From Candidatus Sulfopaludibacter sp. SbA3 (GTDB lineage: Bacteria; Acidobacteriota; Terriglobia; Bryobacterales; Bryobacteraceae): a DNA stretch of 39,073 nt. The DNA is taken from assembly GCA_945861625.1 (NCBI GenBank), contig CAMAVI010000026.1, positions 1-39,073 of the forward strand. The letters run 5' to 3'. Position numbers and translations under genes: made by a program. The notes beneath the pieces are model-generated. The model was given only the letters and a program-made list of their open reading frames with translations, searched no databases and was not told where the DNA came from. Every line of letters starts with the position of its first letter. Position 1 is the first letter of the stretch. This document shows positions 1 through 6,498 of this stretch, piece after piece.

Positions 1-258
1 TACAAGTCTCGCTGGCAGGTAGAACTGTTCTTCAAATGGATCAAGCAACACCTGCGCATCAAGGTCTTTCTCGGCACCAGCCAGAACGCGGTCAGAACGC
101 AGATATGGACTGCGATCTCGATTTACGTGCTGGTCGCCATCATCAAAAAGGAACTCAGCTTGTCGGCCAGCCTCTACCAAATCCTACAGGTTGTCAGTGT
201 CACCATTTTCGAGCGAGTGCCCATTCTACGGGCTCTTCAGCTACAACCTACCGGATAA
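1..258 (+). CDS. IS4-family transposase, C-terminal fragment (5' end outside window)
   Basis: The reading frame is open from the first base and ends at TAA 256-258, giving 85 codons without a start. It opens with Y-x2-R-x3-E-x6-K (Y1, R4, E8, K15 of the fragment). This is the YREK signature around the catalytic glutamate of the IS4-type DDE transposase. The stretch after it (HLRIKVFLGTSQNAV, then a hydrophobic IYVLVAIIKKEL segment) is typical of IS4-group C-termini. The first catalytic aspartates lie outside the window, so I cannot say whether the element is intact. Family assignment is firm; the subgroup is not. Confidence 0.85.
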   Translation, partial: YKSRWQVELFFKWIKQHLRIKVFLGTSQNAVRTQIWTAISIYVLVAIIKKELSLSASLYQILQVVSVTIFERVPILRALQLQPTG

Positions 259-400
259 TAATCGGGCTCATTTTCTAACCAGCTGAGCCTGTTCCACTTA
301 TAGCCGGACAGTACTGACCTAGACTATTGTTGGTAGTATAACCCAAAGGGGTAGAAACTTCAAATGGAAAGAGGGCCCTAAGTGAGATAAATCAAATGCC
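259..400. mobile_element. Non-coding tail of the IS4 element and flank; possible right IS end near 297-316
   Basis: No gene is seen here. A 6-bp inverted repeat, GGCTCA at 265-270 and TGAGCC at 284-289, lies just after the transposase stop and could form a weak hairpin. The block around 297-316 (ending GCCGGACAGTACTGA) looks to me like the terminal inverted repeat of IS4-type elements. The left end is outside the window, so neither the repeat nor a target duplication can be confirmed. Confidence 0.35.
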
Positions 401-832
401 TTAGACGCCAGCCAGACGGAGCTCACGCTCCATACGGCGGGTGGCGCGTTCGCTGATGAGGGTAGCTACTTTGCTAAGTAAGCCAGGAATGTCTTCTGGC
501 TTTATTAACATAGAGTTACGGCTGGCAGCGTCAAGCGGGCGATGGTTCTGATAGGTGGTAATGAGGGCGGTCGCCGGCTTGTAGTTCATGATCTTAGCAT
601 GTGCCAGGACCTGCAAACCAGCCTTGGGAGATTCCATCTGCATGTCGCTCAAAACAAGCTCATACTCGCCTTCGTCGAGCTTTCCGACGGCTTCGGCGGC
701 ACTGGCGGCGGAATCCACCCAGTAACCACCCGCCTCCAGAACGGTCTTCAGGGTTATACGGGAAGCCGGATCGGCGTCCACAAGGAGGACGCGGGCCAGA
801 TCGTAATCGAAGCTACGGGGCGACGGAGTCAT
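401..832 (-). CDS. Stand-alone response-regulator receiver domain protein
   Basis: A single CheY-like receiver domain of 143 aa with no output domain. The acidic pocket is D19 and D21 (VLLVDAD), the likely phospho-acceptor is D63 (ELVLSDMQM), the switch threonine is T92 or T93 (ALITTY) and the conserved lysine is K111 (MLIKPED). The tail is a short basic helix. It probably acts as a phospho-relay or protein-interaction switch; no partner kinase is in the window. It lies downstream of purB on the same strand. A GTG at 850 would add six residues. I prefer the ATG at 832 because a -10-like TATATT (872-877) would then give a leader of about 33 nt. Domain call is sure, start less so. Confidence 0.8.
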   Translation of the reverse strand: MTPSPRSFDYDLARVLLVDADPASRITLKTVLEAGGYWVDSAASAAEAVGKLDEGEYELVLSDMQMESPKAGLQVLAHAKIMNYKPATALITTYQNHRPLDAASRNSMLIKPEDIPGLLSKVATLISERATRRMERELRLAGV

Positions 833-850
833 GCTGGAACTCAGCCCCAC

Positions 851-862
851 ACCTACGTAGGT
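851..862. promoter_or_regulatory. 12-bp perfect palindrome upstream of the receiver gene
   Basis: ACCTACGTAGGT is self-complementary over 12 bases and sits 19 bp before the preferred ATG of the receiver gene. On the minus strand a TATATT (872-877) lies just upstream, which would place the palindrome right after the transcription start. I see no good -35 box. It could be an operator or chance. Confidence 0.3.
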
Positions 863-957
863 GCGGGATCAAATATAGTCTAACCCAGGGCCGGGAAATT
901 ACTACCCACTGTTTTTACTAGTACTCTCACCGGAGTAGTAACATGAATGCAATCAAT

Positions 958-2268
958 TCATTGCGAAAAGACGCGCGCGAAGATCCGGTCGACGTGAAGC
1001 AGGTAGCGGTCCACGGAAAAGGCCTTGTGGATCTTTCCAGGAGACAGATAAGAAAGGATTTCCTTGTCTGATTCCACAGCCGACCGGAAATCCCCGTCCG
1101 CTTCCCAGGTGCGCATGGCGTGAGCCTGTACGACCTTGTAGGCTTGTTCCCGCAGCATACCTGCGGCGGCCAGATCCAGCAGAAGCTGCCCCGAAAAGAT
1201 CAAGCCTCGCGTGCTTTCCAGGTTGGACTGCATCCGGTCCGGATAAACCCGCATACCGTCCACCAGCCAATTGGTCTTGGCCAGTAAGTAGTCCACCAGA
1301 ATCGCGGAATCGGCTAGGATCACGCGCTCGGCCGAGGAGTGGGAGATGTCGCGCTCATGCCATAAGGCGATATTCTCAATCGCGGGCGTAAGATTGCCGC
1401 GCACCACGCGCGCCAAGCCGCAGATCTGCTCAGAGGTGACCGGATTGCGTTTGTGCGGCATCGCGGAAGAGCCTTTTTGTCCCGCGGTGAACGGCTCTTC
1501 GGCTTCGCGCACTTCGGTACGCTGCAAGTGGCGGACTTCTAATGCGATTTTTTCCAGCGTTGCGGCGATGAGCGCCAGCGCGGAGATCCACGCCGCGTGA
1601 CGATCGCGTGCGATGACTTGAGAGGCGATATCGGCGGGCTTGAGTCCAAGGCGAGCGCAGATTTTCTCTTCGGCCTCCGGACCGATGTGGCCGAATACTC
1701 CGACGGCGCCGGAGATCTTGCCGACGCGCAGATCTTCGGAGGCTGCGTCGAGCCGCGCCAGGCTCCGCTTCAGCTCGTCATAGAAGAGCGCAAGTTTGAG
1801 CCCGAAGGTGATCGGCTCGGCGTGAATGCCGTGCGTGCGGCCAATCTGCGGAGTGTGCTTGAATTCGATCGCACGGCGCTGGAGCGTCTCAAGCAGAGTC
1901 TCGACGCCTTTGCGCACCAGCACGGAGGCCTGCTTCAGCACCAATGCCTGCGCGGTGTCGACAACGTCGTTCGAGGTCAGCCCGTAATGCAGCCAGCGCG
2001 AAGCATCGGCCTGGCCGGCGGCGGCCATTTTCTCGGCCACCGCGGTGGTGAACGCGATGACATCGTGCTTGGTCTCGCGCTCGATTTCATGAATACGCGC
2101 AACGTCGAAGGCGGCATGCCGGCGCAGGGCGCGCGCGGCGTCCACCGGAACCTCGCCGGTATCAGCCAGGGCCTCGCCGGCGGCCAGCTCGACCTCGAGC
2201 CATTGCGCGAAACGGTTTTCGTCACTGAAGATGCGGCCCATTTCAGGCCGTGTATAGCGAAGGATCAT
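958..2268 (-). CDS. purB: Adenylosuccinate lyase
   Basis: This 436-aa cytosolic enzyme of the fumarase/aspartase superfamily cleaves SAICAR and adenylosuccinate, releasing fumarate, in de novo purine synthesis. The family signature GSSAMPHKRNP is at about residues 266-276 and carries the flexible catalytic serine loop. TKHDV (66-70) and GRTHGIHAEP (143-152) are the other conserved substrate-binding segments. Length matches the short bacterial PurB class, and the ATG start places the family-typical N-terminus (RYTRPEM) correctly. It starts 6 bp after the stop of the WalJ-like hydrolase, so the two are probably co-transcribed. purS lies about 11.5 kb away on the other strand. Confidence 0.96.
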   Translation of the reverse strand: MILRYTRPEMGRIFSDENRFAQWLEVELAAGEALADTGEVPVDAARALRRHAAFDVARIHEIERETKHDVIAFTTAVAEKMAAAGQADASRWLHYGLTSNDVVDTAQALVLKQASVLVRKGVETLLETLQRRAIEFKHTPQIGRTHGIHAEPITFGLKLALFYDELKRSLARLDAASEDLRVGKISGAVGVFGHIGPEAEEKICARLGLKPADIASQVIARDRHAAWISALALIAATLEKIALEVRHLQRTEVREAEEPFTAGQKGSSAMPHKRNPVTSEQICGLARVVRGNLTPAIENIALWHERDISHSSAERVILADSAILVDYLLAKTNWLVDGMRVYPDRMQSNLESTRGLIFSGQLLLDLAAAGMLREQAYKVVQAHAMRTWEADGDFRSAVESDKEILSYLSPGKIHKAFSVDRYLLHVDRIFARVFSQ

Positions 2269-2274
2269 GTGTCT

Positions 2275-3105
2275 TTAATAATGGAACGTTTCCGTGGGTT
2301 GCGCGGGCTCGGCCACCACCAGCTTTGTGGACTTCGCGCCCAGCGCCTCGACCGCGGCCTGGCGAACCAGAACGGGGTGATTGTTATGCGCGCTCAAATG
2401 GCCCAGAATCAGCGTGGATGTGCGGGAATCCATGTCTTCACGAATAAAAGAGCAGGCTACGTCATTGGACAGGTGCCCGTTGCGCCCCATAATGCGCTGC
2501 TTGAGCGCCCAGGGATAAGAACCCACCTTCAGCATGTTCAGGTCGTGATTGGATTCGAGCAGCAGCAGGTCGCAGCCGCGCAGATGGAAACGGATGGAAT
2601 CCGGCATGTAGCCCAGGTCGGTGGCGATGCCAACTTTAATCCCTTCGGCTTGGAACGAGAATCCGACCGGATCGGCGGCGTCGTGCGGGATCGTGAAGCT
2701 GGTCACATCGATATCGCCCACGGTAAAACAGGAGCCCGCCGCGAACATTTCCAGTTTCGGCGCGTAGGACTGTTCGGCCCACTGCGTGCCTTCGCCAAAA
2801 ATGGCGGGCGCGGTGAGGCGTGAAACATAAATCGGGATGTCCAGTTTCTTGGCGATGGTGTGCAGCCCCGCGATATGGTCACTATGTTCGTGCGTGACCA
2901 GGATGGCGGTCAGGGACTCGGGAGCAGTGCCCGCCGCGTTCAACCGCTCGAAGGTTTCCTTGCGCGACAGCCCGGCGTCAACCAATAGCCGCGTGCGCTC
3001 GGTGGCAACCAGGGTGGAGTTGCCTGAACTGGACGACGCGAGAACGGAAACTTTGACCAGGAGCGCTCCTTCATCTTCTAATTCATTAAAACTGGCTTCC
3101 TTCAT
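2275..3105 (-). CDS. MBL-fold metallo-hydrolase, WalJ/YycJ-like
   Basis: A metallo-beta-lactamase-fold phosphodiesterase or exonuclease-type protein. From this start the metal-binding motif H72-E-H74-S-D76-H77 (VTHEHSDHIAGL) is plain, preceded by the family opening VLASSSSGNSTLV (21-33) and LVDAGLS. The class is WalJ/YycJ, implicated in Firmicutes in coordinating cell division with DNA replication and with the WalK system. Here no WalRK genes are present and purB follows 6 bp downstream. The frame is open back to an ATG at 3219, but homologues start near residue 17 of my model. I chose the ATG at 3105, which leaves about 140 bp for divergent promoters. The start is uncertain. Confidence 0.82.
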   Translation of the reverse strand: MKEASFNELEDEGALLVKVSVLASSSSGNSTLVATERTRLLVDAGLSRKETFERLNAAGTAPESLTAILVTHEHSDHIAGLHTIAKKLDIPIYVSRLTAPAIFGEGTQWAEQSYAPKLEMFAAGSCFTVGDIDVTSFTIPHDAADPVGFSFQAEGIKVGIATDLGYMPDSIRFHLRGCDLLLLESNHDLNMLKVGSYPWALKQRIMGRNGHLSNDVACSFIREDMDSRTSTLILGHLSAHNNHPVLVRQAAVEALGAKSTKLVVAEPAQPTETFHY

Positions 3106-3246
3106 TAGAACTGGAAACCGGCGGAGGAGCAAGGGCGCGCGACAAGAAATCATCATCGCCAATGCGGCGCCGGGCGGCGGCACGCCGCAATCGCTCCACG
3201 CACGCGGCGCAAAGTTCATTCCAGGGTGATACCTTAGTGGGAAGCA

Positions 3247-3648
3247 GTGCGAATCGTTTCCATCCTCTTCGGCGTACTGACCCTACTGTGGGGGTTCCTG
3301 CAGGCGCCGTTCGACCATATTCACCCGGAAGAACTGGAACACGAAATCACGTCGGCGCCCGTGCATATCCATATGCATGAAACGGCGATGCATGAAACGG
3401 CGGGGCACGAAACAGCGGCTGAACATGGGCCGGCCATTGCTCCTCATATTGCCGACGACGATGAAGTCGATGTGTTGTGGAGCGTCACGACATCGGCACC
3501 AATCGTGCTTCATGCGAGTGCCGAATTGGGCGAACGGCTCACGCTGCCCGCCCCGTCGCCTACATCCGCCGCTGTCTTAATCCCGCAGCATCGCGGGCAT
3601 GATCCTCCCGGGTCCAGCCCGAAAATCCCCAGAGCACCTCCCGCCTAG
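3247..3648 (+). CDS. Small secreted His-rich protein, probable metal-binding leader gene of the efflux operon
   Basis: A 133-aa protein with a GTG start preceded by GGGAAGCA. Residues 1-20 are a hydrophobic signal or anchor segment (IVSILFGVLTLLWGFL). It is followed by a His/Glu-rich stretch at about 24-68 with HIHP, HIHMH and MHETA repeats, ending in an acidic DDDEVD. The C-terminus is proline-rich (HDPPGSSPKIPRAPP). The composition suggests periplasmic binding of Cu, Zn or Ni, consistent with the RND heavy-metal operon immediately downstream on the same strand. I recall similar small ORFs ahead of such operons in Acidobacteriota. No enzyme motif is present, and the metal is unknown. Confidence 0.7.
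   Translation: MRIVSILFGVLTLLWGFLQAPFDHIHPEELEHEITSAPVHIHMHETAMHETAGHETAAEHGPAIAPHIADDDEVDVLWSVTTSAPIVLHASAELGERLTLPAPSPTSAAVLIPQHRGHDPPGSSPKIPRAPPA
3373..3417 (+). repeat. Three in-frame 15-bp tandem repeats encoding MHETA-MHETA-GHETA
   Basis: ATGCATGAAACGGCG occurs perfectly at 3373-3387 and 3388-3402 and with changes at 3403-3417 (GGGCACGAAACAGCG). The unit length is a multiple of three, so copy-number change would lengthen the His-rich segment without a frameshift. Confidence 0.92.
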
Positions 3649-3663
3649 TCCTTCCCACTTGAG

Positions 3664-3692
3664 GCGCACGCCCTCCGTGTGCGCGTTTTTTT
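3664..3692 (+). terminator. Rho-independent terminator inside the metal-efflux operon
   Basis: The stem GCGCAC (3664-3669) pairs with GTGCGC (3679-3684), with one extra G-T pair at the loop, and is followed by seven T residues (3686-3692). It begins 15 nt after the stop of the His-rich gene and ends 17 nt before the ATG of the channel gene. It would limit expression of the efflux genes unless transcription reads through. Confidence 0.8.
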
Positions 3693-3709
3693 GTTGTGGA
3701 AAGGAACAT

Positions 3710-4978
3710 ATGTCCTCTCACCCGAAGTGGGTTGCGTGGGTTACAGCGGCGTTTGCTGGCGCGGCGATGAGTACCGCGCAGGATCAGCGCGAATGGTCGG
3801 AATCGCAGATCGTGGAGCGTTTTTTGACGCTCAGCCCGCAGGCGCAGGAGTTGCGCGCACGAGTCTCATTGACGGAAGCGGAAGCGAAAACGCGCACCGT
3901 CTATCCGAACCCATTGGTTTCATATACCCGCGAAGGCGCGGGATACAACGAGTTTTTCGAAGCGTCACAGACTCTGCCTCTTAACCGGCGTGTGCGATAT
4001 TTACGAGAAGCCGGAGCAGCGTCGGTTGCTGTGGCGAGTACCAGCCGGGAAGCCGTGCTGTGGTCACTACGAAGTGATTTGCGCCAGGCCTTCTACCGCA
4101 TGGTCGCGGCGCAGGAACGCGTGCGCCTGCTGGCGGCGGGCGTGAACGAAGTAGAGCAGTTGACCGGCGTCCTGCGCCAACGCGAGCGGGAAGGCGAGGG
4201 GTCCCGCTACGACCGGATGCGCGCGGAGCGTGAAATCGCCGAGTTGCGCGCCGACGTCGTGACCGCCAACGCGCTCATCGCCGCCGCGCGAGCCAGGATC
4301 AGCGAGTTTGTGCCGGATGGCACTCAGGTGCAAAGCGTGCGGGGAACGCTGCCGGTGGCGATGGATCCACCGAGCGCGGAGGAATTGCGGACGCGGGCAA
4401 TGGAGGCGCGGGCGGATTACCGTACGGAGCAGAAGATTCTGACGCGGTATCAGATCGAAGAACAGGCTGCGCGGCGTCTGCGCATCCCCAATCCGGAAGT
4501 CGGCGCAGGCCTCAAGCGCGCCGCCGTGATCGCGGGCAGCGGCCTAAATCCTTTTTCGAGCACTACACAGACGGGCCTGGTGTTCAATTTGGCGGTCCCG
4601 CTGCCCGTATTCAACAGTGGGCGGTATGAAGTAGCGCGCTACCAGGCCGAACAAGAGCAATCGAAAGCGCGTGCCGCCGTGCTCGCGCGCAGAATTCAAA
4701 CCGAAAGCCAGGGCGCGCGGGATGTGCTGGCCATCCGGCGGGAGGCTCTGGCCGCCTATCAACACGAGCTGGAATCGGCGGGTATCGAACTTACGCGCAT
4801 CACACGCGTGGCCTACGAAGAGGGCGAAGTCGGCATTCTTGAGTTACTCGATTCGTTGCGCGTGACCCGGCTTGCGAATCTTCGTTTGCTTGACATGCAG
4901 GCGGGTGTGCGAGAGGCGTTCATCGAACTGGAGCGCGTAGTAGGAGTGGAATTGACCGGCGAGGGGGTGCGGCCGTGA
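3710..4978 (+). CDS. TolC-family outer membrane efflux channel (CzcC/CusC-like)
   Basis: A 422-aa outer-membrane channel of a tripartite RND efflux system. The N-terminus (WVAWVTAAFAGAAMSTAQ) is a signal peptide. The mature part is largely alpha-helical coiled coil with the duplicated TolC architecture: helices rich in ARVSLTEAEAK at about 45-60, the beta segment PNPLVSYTREG, and a second repeat with IPNPEVGAGLKR near 260. The frame is open to 3599, but ATG 3710 has a strong ribosome site (GGAAAGGA) and gives the signal peptide. The stop overlaps the GTG of the next gene by 4 bp, pointing to translational coupling. The substrate is inferred from the pump downstream. Confidence 0.88.
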   Translation: MSSHPKWVAWVTAAFAGAAMSTAQDQREWSESQIVERFLTLSPQAQELRARVSLTEAEAKTRTVYPNPLVSYTREGAGYNEFFEASQTLPLNRRVRYLREAGAASVAVASTSREAVLWSLRSDLRQAFYRMVAAQERVRLLAAGVNEVEQLTGVLRQREREGEGSRYDRMRAEREIAELRADVVTANALIAAARARISEFVPDGTQVQSVRGTLPVAMDPPSAEELRTRAMEARADYRTEQKILTRYQIEEQAARRLRIPNPEVGAGLKRAAVIAGSGLNPFSSTTQTGLVFNLAVPLPVFNSGRYEVARYQAEQEQSKARAAVLARRIQTESQGARDVLAIRREALAAYQHELESAGIELTRITRVAYEEGEVGILELLDSLRVTRLANLRLLDMQAGVREAFIELERVVGVELTGEGVRP

Positions 4979-6486
4979 AAAAAATCTCCATACTTGTGGC
5001 AGCCGGAATGCTGGCTGGCTGCTCGCAGAGCCCGAAAGCAGACTCTCCTGTCGCGAAGGCGGAACCGGCTGAGCCCCTGAAGGCAACCGTATGGACGCGC
5101 GGCGGTGAGTTGTATCTGGAGCATCCGGCGCTGATCCAAGGCCAGAAAGTCCGCTTCGCCATTCACCTGACTCGGCTCGGCGATTTTAGGGCCGTGAAGG
5201 ACGCTGTCTGCGAAGTGCATCTAGGCGCGGACGTGTTTCCTTGCGACTCATCCACGCATCCGGGAATCTTCGGGGCAAGCGTGGAAGCCCAGAATGCCGG
5301 CGACGCTCCCCTGAGCATCGTCGTGCACGGCAAGGACATGAACGAGACCTTTGACGTGGGAGCTACGAAGGTGGCCTCCGATCCGGCGTCCGCCGAGAAG
5401 CCCGCGGAGGCGGCGGAGGAGACCATCAACTTCACGAAAGAACAGCAGTGGGCTCTGGATTTCGGCACGGAGTTGGCCTCGGAACAGAGTTTTCGCGACA
5501 GTCTTCGCGTGGCTGCCGAAACACTGCCGCGCACCGGTGGCGAAGCCTCTGTCATTGCACCGGCAGCGGGGCGGTTGATCCTTGAGAAGACGTTTCCCGT
5601 TGGCACCGCGATTGAGAAAGGAATGGAATTGGCCAGTATCCTTCCGCCCATCGGGACCACCACTGACCTGGCCAGTCTGCAACTGGCGGAGGCCGAGGCC
5701 AAGGTGAGTCTGGAACAGGCGCAGCGGGATCGCGCGCGGGCGGAGCGTTTGCTGGTAGCGGGAGCCGTGCCCGCGCGGCGCGCCGAAGAGGCTCGCACGG
5801 TGGAAGCCACGGCGCAGGCACGTTTGCAAGCGGCGCAGACGCGGCTTCAGCAGTTCGACGCAACGCGCTCGGGCGATGGCGCCGGCGCGGGGGTCAAACG
5901 CTTCGTGGTGCTTGCGCCCATCAGCGGAATTCTCGCGGAGGCAAGCGCCATCAACGGAGCCAATACCGACGTAGGAAAGCTTCTTTTCCGTATCGTCGAC
6001 ACCAATTCGATTCTGGTGAGCGGCGTGGTACCGGAGTCCGAGTATTCAAAATTGCGCGCGCTCTCCGGCGCAGAAGTGGAAACGCCTGACGGGCAGATAC
6101 GACCGGCTGGACAATTGGTGGCGGTGGGGCGGCTGGTGGACGAGGCTACGCGAACGGTTCCGGTCACCTACGAACTCGACAACCGGGATCGCCGATTGGC
6201 GGTCAATCAGACTGTGTTCCTGCGGCTATTCTTTAGGCCGGCGGGAAAAGCTCCCGTGGTGGCGGAAGCCGCGATCATTGACGACGCCGGGCGGCCCGTG
6301 GTTTTCGTGCAGAAGGGCGGCGAGACGTTTTTACGCAGACCGGTGAAGCTCGGCATCCGCAATCACGGCATGGTGCAGGTGCTGGAAGGAATCGACGCGG
6401 GCGATCGCGTGGTGACTAAAGGCGCGTATCTGATTCGCCTGTCCACCATGTCCACGGCGGTTCCCGCACACGGGCACGTTCATTAG
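4975..6486 (+). CDS. RND efflux periplasmic adaptor (membrane fusion protein), lipoprotein type
   Basis: A 503-aa adaptor linking the inner-membrane pump to the outer-membrane channel. A lipobox LAGC puts the lipidated cysteine at residue 16. An extra domain of about 100 aa (about 35-140, ATVWTRGGELYLEHPAL onward) precedes the usual adaptor body. The barrel-sandwich part begins near VIAPAAGRLILEKTFPVG. It is followed by the coiled-coil hairpin (LQLAEAEAKVSLEQAQRD to LQAAQTRLQQ), the second lipoyl half (FVVLAPISGILAEA) and C-terminal beta domains. GTG start in a GTGA overlap with the channel gene, with GAGGGGG upstream. CzcB/CusB-like; the extra N-terminal domain may bind metal or partner proteins, but I do not recognise it. 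Confidence 0.88.
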   Translation: MKKISILVAAGMLAGCSQSPKADSPVAKAEPAEPLKATVWTRGGELYLEHPALIQGQKVRFAIHLTRLGDFRAVKDAVCEVHLGADVFPCDSSTHPGIFGASVEAQNAGDAPLSIVVHGKDMNETFDVGATKVASDPASAEKPAEAAEETINFTKEQQWALDFGTELASEQSFRDSLRVAAETLPRTGGEASVIAPAAGRLILEKTFPVGTAIEKGMELASILPPIGTTTDLASLQLAEAEAKVSLEQAQRDRARAERLLVAGAVPARRAEEARTVEATAQARLQAAQTRLQQFDATRSGDGAGAGVKRFVVLAPISGILAEASAINGANTDVGKLLFRIVDTNSILVSGVVPESEYSKLRALSGAEVETPDGQIRPAGQLVAVGRLVDEATRTVPVTYELDNRDRRLAVNQTVFLRLFFRPAGKAPVVAEAAIIDDAGRPVVFVQKGGETFLRRPVKLGIRNHGMVQVLEGIDAGDRVVTKGAYLIRLSTMSTAVPAHGHVH

Positions 6487-6498
6487 ACGGAGGCAACC

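Noticed and set aside
36..278. 80-codon open frame in the left edge
   Set aside because: Out of frame with the IS4 transposase tail that shows the YREK signature.
919..950. Imperfect hairpin (TTACTACTC with GAGTactAGTAA) after purB
   Set aside because: On the minus strand it is followed by A residues, not T, so it does not look like a terminator for purB; left as weak structure.
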